DNA from: Tabrizicola_A sp965284335
GTDB lineage: Bacteria > Pseudomonadota > Alphaproteobacteria > Rhodobacterales > Rhodobacteraceae
DNA: 64,000 nucleotides
Direction: 5' to 3' (one strand)
Assembly: GCF_965284335.1 (NCBI RefSeq)
Contig: NZ_OZ260076.1
Shown: positions 44,114 through 52,669 of the stretch, piece by piece
Position numbering within the stretch: the first letter of the stretch is position 1
Layout of the letters: each line of letters opens with the position of its first letter
Position numbers and translations under genes: made by a program
The notes under the pieces: generated by a model
Database searches by the model: none
The model's input: only the letters and a program-made list of their open reading frames with translations
What the model was told of the DNA's origin: nothing

Positions 44114-44128
44114 ATTAGCACGACTAAT
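44114..44128. promoter_or_regulatory. Candidate LysR operator (T-N11-A palindrome)
   Basis: ATTAG-CACGA-CTAAT, a perfect 5-bp inverted repeat with a 5-base centre containing T-N11-A. It sits in the 160-bp divergent gap, 35 bp from the LysR ATG and 111 bp from the oxygenase ATG. Confidence 0.6.
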
Positions 44129-44239
44129 GGTTTTGTCGAGCATTTCTGCCGTTGAAGGGCGCAGGTGCCGTAAGGCAGCTTCGCCGCCACAAGACCCACC
44201 CAGACCCGTCATCTTGACCGTATCACAGGCACCGACACC

Positions 44240-45490
44240 ATGACCTTTCAACCCCAACTTCCGCCCCAAAATCTGGCCTTGCTGCTGAGCGCCCAGCGCT
44301 CGGGCATGTCGCTGGCGCGGCCCTTTTACACCGATCCGGCCGTTTATGAGGCCGATCTGGAGTTGATCTGGCATAAAGAGTGGATTTTTGCCGCCTCGGT
44401 GGCCGAGCTGCAAAAGCCCGGCGCCTATGTCACGCTGCAACTGGGCAAATATCCGGTGGTGATCGTGCGCGGGGCTGATGGGCAGATCCGGGCCTTTCAC
44501 AATGTCTGCCGCCACCGGGGCCAGCGGCTGTGTGCAAAAACCACGGGCACCACGACCAAGCTGGTGTGCCCCTATCACCAATGGACCTATGAAACCGATG
44601 GGCGGCTGTTGTGGGCGCGTGATATGGGCCCGGAGTTTGACGCCTCAAAACATGGGTTGAAGCCGGTGCATTGTGACAGTGCGGCGGGCATGGTCTTTGT
44701 CTGCTTGGCCGAGACGGCCCCCGATTTCGCCCCCGTCAAAGCCGAGGCGGATCGCTATAGCGCGCCGCATCGGATGGACGAGCTGAAGGTGGCCCATCAA
44801 TCCACCATCGTGGAAAAGGGCAATTGGAAGCTGGTGTTGGAAAACAACCGCGAATGCTATCACTGTGCCGGATCGCACCCCTCGCTTTGCCGCACCTTTG
44901 ACGACAACCCCGATCTGGTGGGGGCTGATGACAGCCTGTCCTCGCCTGCCGGGGCGGCGCATGTGAACCGCTGCGAAGCGGCGGGGTTGCCCTCGCGCTA
45001 TGTGATTGATGCCGATGAACAATGGCGGCTGGTGCGGATCCCCTTCATCGGTGAGGCGACCAGCTATACCATGGATGGCAAGGCGGCCTCGACTGTGATC
45101 CCGGGAATGCCCTTTGCCAATGCCGGAACGCTGTTGTTTTTCCACTATCCAAACACTTGGAACCATTTCCTGTCGGACCATGTGTTGAATTTCCGTGTGC
45201 TGCCAATCAGCGCCACCGAAACCGAGGTGACGACGACTTGGCTGGTACATAAGGACGCCGTCGAGGGGCGCGATTACGACCTGACCCGTCTGACCGAGGT
45301 TTGGGAAGCGACCAATGACGAGGATCGCCGGGTGGTTGAGGAAAATCAGGCTGGCATCAATTCGCCCGCTTATGAGTCGGGGCCTTATTCGGCAAAGCAG
45401 GAAAGCGGCGTGATCCAGTTTGTGGATTGGTATGTGCGCTGCATGGCGCGCCGTCTGGCCTTGCAGGGCCAGGCCATGGCGGCGGAGTGA
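44240..45490 (+). CDS. gbcA: Rieske oxygenase, glycine betaine demethylase-like large subunit
   Basis: 416-residue ring-hydroxylating-type oxygenase. Rieske [2Fe-2S] ligands C90, H92 (CRH) and C110, H113 (CPYH); mononuclear iron block ENNRECYHCAGSH with H208 and H213 and a bridging Glu (E205) in place of the usual Asp, a feature I associate with GbcA and CntA N-demethylating oxygenases. Glycine betaine is the likely substrate (oxidative removal of a methyl as formaldehyde); carnitine or stachydrine are alternatives. Gene symbol by resemblance. Preceded by a divergent LysR gene and followed by its reductase. Confidence 0.8.
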   Translation: MTFQPQLPPQNLALLLSAQRSGMSLARPFYTDPAVYEADLELIWHKEWIFAASVAELQKPGAYVTLQLGKYPVVIVRGADGQIRAFHNVCRHRGQRLCAKTTGTTTKLVCPYHQWTYETDGRLLWARDMGPEFDASKHGLKPVHCDSAAGMVFVCLAETAPDFAPVKAEADRYSAPHRMDELKVAHQSTIVEKGNWKLVLENNRECYHCAGSHPSLCRTFDDNPDLVGADDSLSSPAGAAHVNRCEAAGLPSRYVIDADEQWRLVRIPFIGEATSYTMDGKAASTVIPGMPFANAGTLLFFHYPNTWNHFLSDHVLNFRVLPISATETEVTTTWLVHKDAVEGRDYDLTRLTEVWEATNDEDRRVVEENQAGINSPAYESGPYSAKQESGVIQFVDWYVRCMARRLALQGQAMAAE

Positions 45491-45495
45491 GTCTG

Positions 45496-46557
45496 ATGGG
45501 CAAGCAACGCCAGAACTGGACCGCCGCGCCTTGGGATGACCGCGAGGAGCTGGAGGTGGCCATGGTGATCCCGGAAACCACCGATACCGCGACCATCGCC
45601 TTTCGGGCCCCTTCGGGGGCGTGGTTTGACTATCAGCCGGGCCAGTTTCTGACGCTGGACCTGCCTGTGCCGGGCGGGCCTTTGTCGCGGACCTATACGA
45701 TCTCGTCCTCGCCCTCTCGGCCTTTGTCGATTTCGATCACGGTCAAGGCACAGCCGGGGTCGATCGGCACGCGGTGGATGCTGGACCACCTTAAGCCGGG
45801 GATGCGGATCAAGGCGCATGGACCGGCCGGGCAGTTCAGTTTCATGCGCCACCCGGCCAAGAAATACCTGTTCATCTCGGCCGGGTCGGGCATCACGCCG
45901 ATGATGTCGATGACAACTTGGGCCTGGGATTCGGGCGAGATGCCGGACATTGCCTTTGTCCATGCCGCGCGCAAACCCGCCGATATCATCTTTCGCAGCC
46001 GTCTAGAGCAGTTTGCCGCACGCGTGCCGGGGTTGCAGCTGCGCTTTACCGTCGAAGAGGTCGATCCGTTCGAGGTTTGGTCAGGCTTTCGCGGGCGGCT
46101 GTCGCAGATCATGCTGGGCCTGATGGCGCCGGATTATCTGGAACGCGAGGTGTTTTGCTGTGGCCCCGAGCCCTTTATGCGCGCGGTGCGCGAGATGCTG
46201 GGGGCGCTTGGCTATGACATGGCGCGCTATCACGAGGAAAGTTTTGCCGCCCCGGCGCTGATTGAGGTGCCGGTTGAGGCCGCCCCGCAGGTCGGGCTTG
46301 CTGAATTGGTGTTTCAGGCCTCGGGCACGTCGATCAGCTCTGACGGCGGCGAGACGGTGCTGGCAGCCGCTCGGCGGGCGGGGCTGAACATTCCCTCAAG
46401 CTGCAATTTTGGCCTGTGCGGCACATGCAAGGTGCAAAAGCTGTCGGGTGAGGTGGCCATGGTGCATAACGGCGGGATTTCCGATGAGGAGATTGCCGCG
46501 GGCATGATCCTTGCTTGTTGTTCGCGCCCGCAGGGGCCGGTGACGCTGGATCTTTAG
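45496..46557 (+). CDS. gbcB: Ferredoxin reductase partner of the Rieske oxygenase (GbcB-like)
   Basis: 353-residue electron-transfer protein. FAD motif SRTYTISSSP (about 64-73), NAD-binding SAGSGITPMMSM near 128 and CCGPEPFMRA near 221, then a C-terminal plant-type [2Fe-2S] domain with C303, C308, C311 and C341 (CNFGLCGTC). Modular order FNR-ferredoxin matches class IA-type reductases of GbcAB. 5 bp after gbcA. Confidence 0.85.
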   Translation: MGKQRQNWTAAPWDDREELEVAMVIPETTDTATIAFRAPSGAWFDYQPGQFLTLDLPVPGGPLSRTYTISSSPSRPLSISITVKAQPGSIGTRWMLDHLKPGMRIKAHGPAGQFSFMRHPAKKYLFISAGSGITPMMSMTTWAWDSGEMPDIAFVHAARKPADIIFRSRLEQFAARVPGLQLRFTVEEVDPFEVWSGFRGRLSQIMLGLMAPDYLEREVFCCGPEPFMRAVREMLGALGYDMARYHEESFAAPALIEVPVEAAPQVGLAELVFQASGTSISSDGGETVLAAARRAGLNIPSSCNFGLCGTCKVQKLSGEVAMVHNGGISDEEIAAGMILACCSRPQGPVTLDL

Positions 46558-46588
46558 GCCGCAGTCCCCTGCGCGGGAATTGCGGCCT
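46556..46588. terminator. Inverted repeat overlapping two stop codons
   Basis: AGGCCGCA (46556-46563) pairs with TGCGGCCT (46581-46588). The arms contain parts of the gbcB stop and the convergent sugar dehydrogenase stop. Suitable as a bidirectional terminator; no T-run. Confidence 0.5.
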
Positions 46589-47657
46589 AGGGTTTCGGGA
46601 TCAGGCGCAAGAGCTGGGCATCGCTGCCGTCTTGCAAGACATAGACCTGCCCGGTCGCATCCGCCGCAACATCGCGGATGCGGGCTCCCATGTCCCAGCG
46701 CGCCACCTCGCGGGCGCGGTCGGGGCCGATTTCGACCCGGATCAGCGCCTGCGAGGCCAGCCCGCCCAAGAGCAATGAGCCTTGCCAGTCGGGAAAGCCC
46801 GCGCCGTCGTAATAGATCAGCCCTGCGGGGGCGACGGTGGGGGGCCATGCCAGCAAGGGCGGGGCAAATTCGGGGCGGGTGGCATGGTCGGGAATGTCGA
46901 GACCGCTGTATCTGCGGCCCTCGGACACAAGGGGCCAGCCGTAGTTCTGGCCCGGCGTGATGAGGTTGATCTCATCCCCGCCGCGCGGGCCCATCTCATG
47001 CGACCAAAGCCGACCCGTGGCATCAAAGGTCAGGCCATAGGGGTTGCGGTGGCCAAGGGTCCAGACCTCAGGCGCGTCGGGAAAGGGGTTGTCGCGGGCC
47101 GCTTCACCTTCGGGCGTCAGGCGCAGGATCTTGCCCCGGCTGTCGTCCAAGACCTGCGCGGGATCGCCCAATTGCCGATCACCGCTGGTGAGGAAGAGAT
47201 GCCCATCGGGACCAAAGGCGATCATCGCGCCGGGGTGGCCGTCGCCGCCCATGGGGTCTGCGCGCCAGATCACCTGAAATTCGGTCAGTTGCTGGCCTGC
47301 CAGATCAAGCCTGCCGCGCCCCAGATGCAAGGCGCCGCCCCCTGCCCCATCAACCCATGTCAGATAGACAAGGTTTGAGCGGTCAAAATCCGGGGCAAGG
47401 GCCACATCATGCAGCCCCACCTGCCCGTCATCGGTGACAGTCGGCGTGCCGGTGATCGTCTGCACCGCGCCCGAGGGGGTGACATGGGCCAGACGGCCGG
47501 GCTTTTCGGTCACCAAAAACCCGCCCTGCGGCAGGGGGGCCATGGCCCAAGGCTGTTCAAACCGCGCCACAGGCTCAAGGCTAAAGGGCGTGTCGGCCAT
47601 GGCCGTGAAGGGCAAGGCGATAAGGGCCGAAAGCGCCGTCAGGAGGGGTCTGAACAT
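46587..47657 (-). CDS. PQQ-dependent aldose sugar dehydrogenase-like protein
   Basis: 356-residue secreted beta-propeller of the soluble glucose dehydrogenase/YliI family. Signal peptide MFRPLLTALSALIALPFTAMA, then QPWAMAPLPQGGFLVTEKPGRL, LTSGDRQLGDPAQ, GHRNPYGLTFD and HEMGPRGGDEIN, which line the PQQ and calcium sites. Substrate aldoses unknown. The ATG at 47657 follows GGAG and begins the signal peptide. Confidence 0.85.
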   Translation of the reverse strand: MFRPLLTALSALIALPFTAMADTPFSLEPVARFEQPWAMAPLPQGGFLVTEKPGRLAHVTPSGAVQTITGTPTVTDDGQVGLHDVALAPDFDRSNLVYLTWVDGAGGGALHLGRGRLDLAGQQLTEFQVIWRADPMGGDGHPGAMIAFGPDGHLFLTSGDRQLGDPAQVLDDSRGKILRLTPEGEAARDNPFPDAPEVWTLGHRNPYGLTFDATGRLWSHEMGPRGGDEINLITPGQNYGWPLVSEGRRYSGLDIPDHATRPEFAPPLLAWPPTVAPAGLIYYDGAGFPDWQGSLLLGGLASQALIRVEIGPDRAREVARWDMGARIRDVAADATGQVYVLQDGSDAQLLRLIPKP

Positions 47658-47743
47658 CCAAAGCTCCGCGTTTATTGGGCTAAAGATAGGGGCCAAGGCG
47701 GGCCAGACAAATCACATCTGCGCGGGGTGGGTGGCTGGTTGGT

Positions 47744-48046
47744 CTATTGCTTTTGCAAATAGGCGCTGGAGACATAGCCCTTTAGCCCGCGCGCCTGTTT
47801 CAGCGACACCTTGCACCAACTGGTGTTGCCCAAGCGCTCACAGCTTTGCACCCAAACAACGGTGCCGTTTGGCAGGCCGACCACAATTCGATAGCCAACC
47901 CCCGGCCCCGCGCGCATTTTCAGCATATCGTCCTCATCGACGCCGACCACCTGATGATAGCCACGGGTTTCGGCAGCAGCAGGCAGGGCCGCGATCATGG
48001 CCGCCAGCGCGGTTGCGGCGAGTGATGTCAAAAGGGCTTTGTGCAT
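47744..48046 (-). CDS. Secreted SH3-domain protein
   Basis: 100 residues: signal peptide MHKALLTSLAATALAAMIAALPAAA, then a single bacterial SH3 domain (LKMRAGPGVGYRIVVGLPNGTVVWVQSCERLGNTSWCKVSL) with one Cys pair, ending AYLQKQ. Such proteins often bind peptidoglycan. ATG at 48046 is chosen because it begins the signal peptide; the longer frame to 48223 is not credible. Confidence 0.8.
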   Translation of the reverse strand: MHKALLTSLAATALAAMIAALPAAAETRGYHQVVGVDEDDMLKMRAGPGVGYRIVVGLPNGTVVWVQSCERLGNTSWCKVSLKQARGLKGYVSSAYLQKQ

Positions 48047-48521
48047 TTTTGGGTCCAATGTCTTGTCAGTCTGGCCGCCCGGTTTTGTGGTCTTTTCGGG
48101 CGGCAAGCCCAGCGCCGGGCGGGGGCATGGCATATCCTGCCACAGATGCCCCAAGGCTTCCAGAAGATCGCAGCGGGGCGGGGCTGCGGGCAAGTGATTT
48201 GGCTGGCGGGGCTGCGATGTCATGGCGGAAAGCTGCGGGAATCTGGCGCAATTTGAATAATTCCACAGTATGCCGTGGGATACGAAAATTTTTAATTTTT
48301 ACAACACCTTAATAAATATCACAAAAACGCTTGGGCAACAACATTTCCCGATTCGACGCCTTGACGACACTTTTATGCGCGCAACATTATTACCAAAGAC
48401 CAGCCGGCGAGGCTGTGGAGCGGGCATGGATGCAGGGCTTGTGCGGGGCATGGGTGAGGCGTTCGGGCCTGTTTTGCGTGGCGCCAAATGCCGGTTGAGC
48501 TAAGAGATCGAGGACGAGCGG
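48047..48521. other. Intergenic region upstream of the universal stress protein
   Basis: 475 bp between divergent genes. The centre (about 48245-48345) is AT-rich for this genome, with runs such as AAAATTTTTAATTTTTACA near 48284, suggesting a promoter or upstream element for the stress protein gene. A 77-codon open frame at 48270-48503 lacks an RBS and has unlikely composition; I do not call it. No perfect FNR box was found. Confidence 0.5.
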
Positions 48522-49373
48522 ATGCTAAAATCAATTCTGGTGCCGGTTCGCGGTGATGGCATGGTCGCGACCGTGCTGGCGCATGCCGCCGCCTTGGCCC
48601 TGCACCATGATGCGCAGGTGAATGTCGTGCATTGCCGTGTGCAGCCGCATGATATGATCCCGCAGGGCGTGGCGCTCAATCCCTTTGCCCGCAAGGTGAT
48701 GATGGAGCAGGCGGTCGAGCTTGCCAATCGCCAAGAGGACCATTTGCGCGGCATCTTGCACCGTTTGGCGCGCGAATATGGGCTGAAGGAAGGCGACCGC
48801 GAGCAAGGCACCGCCGTTTGCACCTTTACCGAAGAACCGGGGCGGATGGCCGATGTGGTCAAACATGCCGGGCGGTTGTCGGATCTGATCGTGCTGCCAA
48901 AGCCCCAGCGGGAGAACAATCTGGGGCTTAGCTCGTTGAAGGCGGCACTTTATGTGGCGGGTCGCCCCGTGCTGATCTGCCCGCAAGAGCAGCGGCCCGA
49001 TGCCAGCTTTGCCCAGCATGTGGCCATTGGCTGGAACGGCTCATTGCCGGCCTCGCGCGCGGTTGCCTCGTCGCTTGCGATCGTTCATGCCGCCGCGCGT
49101 GTCAGCATCCTGACCGGGGGCAAGGCGCAGGACCATGGCCCAACGGCCGAGGAATTGGCGGCCTATTACGCGCTGCGCGGCATCACCGCCGAGATTGTGC
49201 GGTTTGACGGCAAAGACCCCGCGAGCGAGCTATTGGCCACCACCAAGCGCATTGGCGCCAGCCTTTTGGTGACCGGGGCCTATAGCCACAGCCATGAAAC
49301 CGAGATGCTGTTTGGCGGCAATACCCAGCGCATCGTGGACAGCACCGATATGCCAATCCTGATGGCCCATTAG
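48522..49373 (+). CDS. Universal stress protein (two Usp-like domains)
   Basis: 283-residue UspA-type protein. Domain 1 (about 3-150) starts KSILVPVRGDGMVATVLAHAA but lacks a clear ATP loop; domain 2 (about 165-283) has GWNGSLPASRAVASSL and LVTGAYSHSHETEMLFGGNTQ, close to the ATP-binding G-2x-G-9x-G pattern. It is a cytosolic protein of stress or low-oxygen response. Preceded by an AT-rich region; followed after 133 bp by tctC. Confidence 0.85.
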   Translation: MLKSILVPVRGDGMVATVLAHAAALALHHDAQVNVVHCRVQPHDMIPQGVALNPFARKVMMEQAVELANRQEDHLRGILHRLAREYGLKEGDREQGTAVCTFTEEPGRMADVVKHAGRLSDLIVLPKPQRENNLGLSSLKAALYVAGRPVLICPQEQRPDASFAQHVAIGWNGSLPASRAVASSLAIVHAAARVSILTGGKAQDHGPTAEELAAYYALRGITAEIVRFDGKDPASELLATTKRIGASLLVTGAYSHSHETEMLFGGNTQRIVDSTDMPILMAH

Positions 49374-49506
49374 GGTGGCCGGTTTGGCGCGGGCTGAACC
49401 GCCTTTCAAGTAAGCCACGCGCGGGGTGGCAATTCAAACTCGCGACACAACAGAGCCGCCGCGCAGATCCTGTGTGACTGGCGGAGATAAATGGGAGGAA
49501 CAGACT

Positions 49507-50487
49507 ATGACCGCAACCGCGATTCTTTCGAGACGGATTTTCCTAAACTTGGCCGGCGCTACGGCCCTTGCAGCCCTGCCGCTTGCCGCCCTTGCCGAAG
49601 GTTGGCAGCCCAAGCGGCCGATTGATTTCACGATCATGGCAGGCTCGGGCGGCGGCGCCGATCAGATCGCGCGCTTTATTCAATCGGCTGTCGAGCAGGA
49701 TGGTTTGACCAACCGCCCGCTGATCCCCACCAACCGCGGTGGCGGTTCGGGGGCCGAAGCGCTGTTGCATCTGAAAGACACCCGTGATGCAGACCACACG
49801 CTGATGGTCACGTTGAATTCCTTTTATACCACCCCGATCCGGCAGGCCGATCTGGGGGTGGATATCGAGACCTTTACCCCGATCACCATGATGGGCGTCG
49901 ATCCCTTTATCCTGTGGGTTCACAAGGCATCGGGCATCACCACCTTTGAGGAGTATATCGCAAAGGTGAAAGAGATGGACGGTGAGTATGTCATGGGGGG
50001 CACGGGCACCGGGCAGGAAGATTCCATCGTGATCGCCTATTTGCAGGGCGCCTTTGATCTGAAGCTGAAATACATCCCCTATGATGGCGGCGGCGCGGTG
50101 GCCAAGGATCTGGCAGGCCAGCAGATCATGGCGACGGTGAACAACCCATCCGAGGCCAAGGGCTTTTATGAGGCGGGTGATTTCGTGCCGCTGTTGGCCT
50201 TTTCGGACGAGCGGATGCCGGCCTTCCCGGATGTGCCGACGCTGAAGGAAAAGGGGCACGATTTTTCCTATTTCAACCAGCGTGCCATTGTCGGGGCGCC
50301 GGGCATGTCGGCTGAGGCGGCTGCCTATTACCGCGAGCTCTTTGGCAAGGTTTATGACGGCGAGAAGTGGCAGGCCTATCTGGCATCGGAAAGCATGTCG
50401 CCCATGCCGATGGATGAGGCCCAGACCCGCGCCTATTGGACGGCCCAGATCCAAACCCATCGCGATCTTTTGGCCAAGATCCAGTAA
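49507..50487 (+). CDS. tctC: Tripartite tricarboxylate transporter substrate-binding protein (TctC/Bug family)
   Basis: 326-residue periplasmic receptor. Signal peptide with twin-Arg-like RRIFLNLAGATALAALPLAALA; mature part begins with the Bug-family beta strand PIDFTIMAGSGGGADQIAR, and SGAEALLHL, YNPSEAKGFYEAG-type loops follow. Ligands of the family are dicarboxylates and tricarboxylates or aromatic acids; substrate unknown. ATG at 49507 follows GGGAGGAA. First gene of the TctCBA set. Confidence 0.88.
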   Translation: MTATAILSRRIFLNLAGATALAALPLAALAEGWQPKRPIDFTIMAGSGGGADQIARFIQSAVEQDGLTNRPLIPTNRGGGSGAEALLHLKDTRDADHTLMVTLNSFYTTPIRQADLGVDIETFTPITMMGVDPFILWVHKASGITTFEEYIAKVKEMDGEYVMGGTGTGQEDSIVIAYLQGAFDLKLKYIPYDGGGAVAKDLAGQQIMATVNNPSEAKGFYEAGDFVPLLAFSDERMPAFPDVPTLKEKGHDFSYFNQRAIVGAPGMSAEAAAYYRELFGKVYDGEKWQAYLASESMSPMPMDEAQTRAYWTAQIQTHRDLLAKIQ

Positions 50488-50517
50488 CGCTGCCGAACGT
50501 CAGGAAAGAGGGCAATC

Positions 50518-51021
50518 ATGCGTCAGGGTGAAATATCGCTTGTTGGGGTTCTTGCCCTCTTTTCGATGTATCTGATGTGGAAAAGCACAGAGCTTTCCAT
50601 TGGATATATCAGCGGCCAAGGGCCAGGGGGCGGCTTTTGGCCGTTCTGGCTGGCCTTTGGCATGTTGCTGAGCTGTGCGGCCAGCGCGTGGAAGTGGTGG
50701 CGCGCGAAGTCGCCCGCCTCGCAGTCGGATGAGCCGTTTCTGGACAGCTTTGGCTGGCGCACCGTCTTGCATGTCGGGGGCAGCGTGGTGGTCTTTGTGG
50801 CGCTGATTTCGATTGTCTCGATGTATGGCGCGATGGCGATCTTCTTGTTTTATTACCTGCGCTTCCTTGGGCGACATTCGTGGTTTTTGACCCTGTCGAT
50901 GTCGATCCTGCTGCCCATCGGCATGTTCTTCTTCTTTGAAGGGCTGATGCAAATCTCGATGCCGCAGGGGTTGCCGTTCACCCAGCCCGCTTTCGATCTG
51001 CTTTACGACATCATCTATTGA
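50518..51021 (+). CDS. tctB: Tripartite tricarboxylate transporter small membrane subunit TctB
   Basis: 167 residues with about four hydrophobic helices, starting MRQGEISLVGVLALFSMYLMW and containing GQGPGGGFWPFWLAFGM near residue 34, the TctB signature. Partner of TctA. 30 bp after tctC. Confidence 0.85.
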   Translation: MRQGEISLVGVLALFSMYLMWKSTELSIGYISGQGPGGGFWPFWLAFGMLLSCAASAWKWWRAKSPASQSDEPFLDSFGWRTVLHVGGSVVVFVALISIVSMYGAMAIFLFYYLRFLGRHSWFLTLSMSILLPIGMFFFFEGLMQISMPQGLPFTQPAFDLLYDIIY

Positions 51022-51075
51022 TGCCCGGCAGCGCGATCTTTCGACCCAACCCCAGCTTCTGACCCGAGGTCCTTC

Positions 51076-52578
51076 ATGGAAGTGCTTTCCCTACTGTCCG
51101 ATGGCATCTGGCTGTCTTTGCAGCCGCTGAACCTTGCACTGATCGTCATCGGCGTCACCGTCGGGCTGTTCATCGGCGCGATGCCGGGGCTTGGCTCGGT
51201 GAATGGTGTGGCGATCTTGCTGCCGATCACCTTTCTGGTGCCGCCGGCCTCGGCCATCATCTTTCTGGCCGCGATCTATTACGGCGCGATGTATGGCGGG
51301 GCGATTTCCTCGATCACCTTGGGGATCCCCGGGGCATCGACGGCGGTGGCGACCACCTTTGACGGCCGCCCCATGGCGCTGAAGGGGCGCGCGAGCCTTG
51401 CGCTGACGACGGCGGCGGTGGCGTCTTTTGTGGGCGGCACGGTGGCGACGGTGTTTTTCACGCTGTTCGCCCCCATCCTTGCCACCACGGCGCTGTCCTT
51501 TGGCCCGCCCGAAATTTTCGCGCTGATGCTTTTGGCCTTTGCCACCTTTGTGGGCTTGGGCGGCGATGACATTCCCAAAACGATCTTTTCGATCTGTCTG
51601 GGCCTGACCTTGGCCGCTGTCGGCTTTGACACCATTTCCGGCGCGCCGCGTCTGGTGCTGTTTGACATCGAAGGCTTCATGCGCGGGATTGGGTTTATTG
51701 TGCTGGCCATCGGGGTTTACGGCATCGGCGAGATGCTGTGGACGATTGAGCAAACCCGCGGCGAGATCACCACAACCAACCCCAAGATGACCGTCAAGGG
51801 GATGGTGGCCGATACCAAAGAGGCGACCAAGGCCGGCTGGCGCGGCACGATGATTGGGTCGTTCCTTGGCTTCTTTGTGGGCATTTTGCCCGCAGCCGGG
51901 GCCACGCCGGGATCATTGATGTCTTATGGCGTTGCCAAGATGATGTCGAAAAAGCCCGAGGAATTCGGCAATGGCTGTGTAGATGGGGTGGCGGCACCTG
52001 AGGCGGCCAACAACTCGGCCTCGACCGGGGCGATGCTGCCGATGCTGACCTTGGGCATTCCCGGCTCGCCCACCACGGCGATCCTGCTTGGTGGCATGGT
52101 GATATGGGGCCTTGTGCCGGGGCCGCGGCTGTTTGTGCAAGAAACCGAGTTTGTTTGGGGCCTGATCGGGTCATTCTATGTGTCGAATGTTGCGGCACTG
52201 GTGATCAATCTGGCCTTTATCCCGGTGTTCATCTGGATGCTGCGGATGCCCTTTACAGTGCTGGCACCCTTGATCTTTGTGCTGTCGATCATCGGCTGCT
52301 ATGCCGCCTCGCGCAGTATGCATGACCTTTGGCTGATCTTGATCTTTGGTGGCGCGGCCTTTGTGATGCGCAAGTTTGACTATCCCTTGGCCCCAGCGGT
52401 GCTGGCGATTGTGCTTGGCCCAATTGCCGAGCCCACCTTGCGCCAGTCGCTCTTGTTGTCTTCGGGCGATCCGATGATTTTCCTGACCCGCCCCATTGCC
52501 GGGCCGATCACGGTCATCGCGATCATTCTGATCTTGTTGCCCGGCTTGAAATATCTGCGCCGCAAGCGCAGCGTGTAA
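51076..52578 (+). CDS. tctA: Tripartite tricarboxylate transporter large membrane subunit TctA
   Basis: 500-residue channel subunit with about twelve helices. GAMPGLGSVNGVAILLPITF near residue 35, GGAISSITLGIPGASTAVATTFDG near 75 and LPMLTLGIPGSPTTAILLGG near 318 are the paired TctA motifs. Normal length. Last transporter gene; hairpin follows at 52583. Confidence 0.93.
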   Translation: MEVLSLLSDGIWLSLQPLNLALIVIGVTVGLFIGAMPGLGSVNGVAILLPITFLVPPASAIIFLAAIYYGAMYGGAISSITLGIPGASTAVATTFDGRPMALKGRASLALTTAAVASFVGGTVATVFFTLFAPILATTALSFGPPEIFALMLLAFATFVGLGGDDIPKTIFSICLGLTLAAVGFDTISGAPRLVLFDIEGFMRGIGFIVLAIGVYGIGEMLWTIEQTRGEITTTNPKMTVKGMVADTKEATKAGWRGTMIGSFLGFFVGILPAAGATPGSLMSYGVAKMMSKKPEEFGNGCVDGVAAPEAANNSASTGAMLPMLTLGIPGSPTTAILLGGMVIWGLVPGPRLFVQETEFVWGLIGSFYVSNVAALVINLAFIPVFIWMLRMPFTVLAPLIFVLSIIGCYAASRSMHDLWLILIFGGAAFVMRKFDYPLAPAVLAIVLGPIAEPTLRQSLLLSSGDPMIFLTRPIAGPITVIAIILILLPGLKYLRRKRSV

Positions 52579-52582
52579 AAGG

Positions 52583-52615
52583 CCAGATCGGACCAAGCCT
52601 GTTGGTCCGGTCTGG
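52583..52615. terminator. Hairpin after tctA
   Basis: CCAGATCGGACCA (52583-52595) and TGGTCCGGTCTGG (52603-52615) form a 13-bp stem with one G-T pair and a 7-base loop. No T-run follows, so it may attenuate rather than end transcription into the ligase gene. Confidence 0.5.
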
Positions 52616-52669
52616 GTATTCGGCCAAAGCGGCCTATGTTCCGACGACCCTTAGAATGAGAGATATGTG

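Noticed and set aside
48270..48503. 77-codon open frame upstream of the stress protein
   Set aside because: No ribosome binding site, unlikely composition, and overlaps a probable promoter region.
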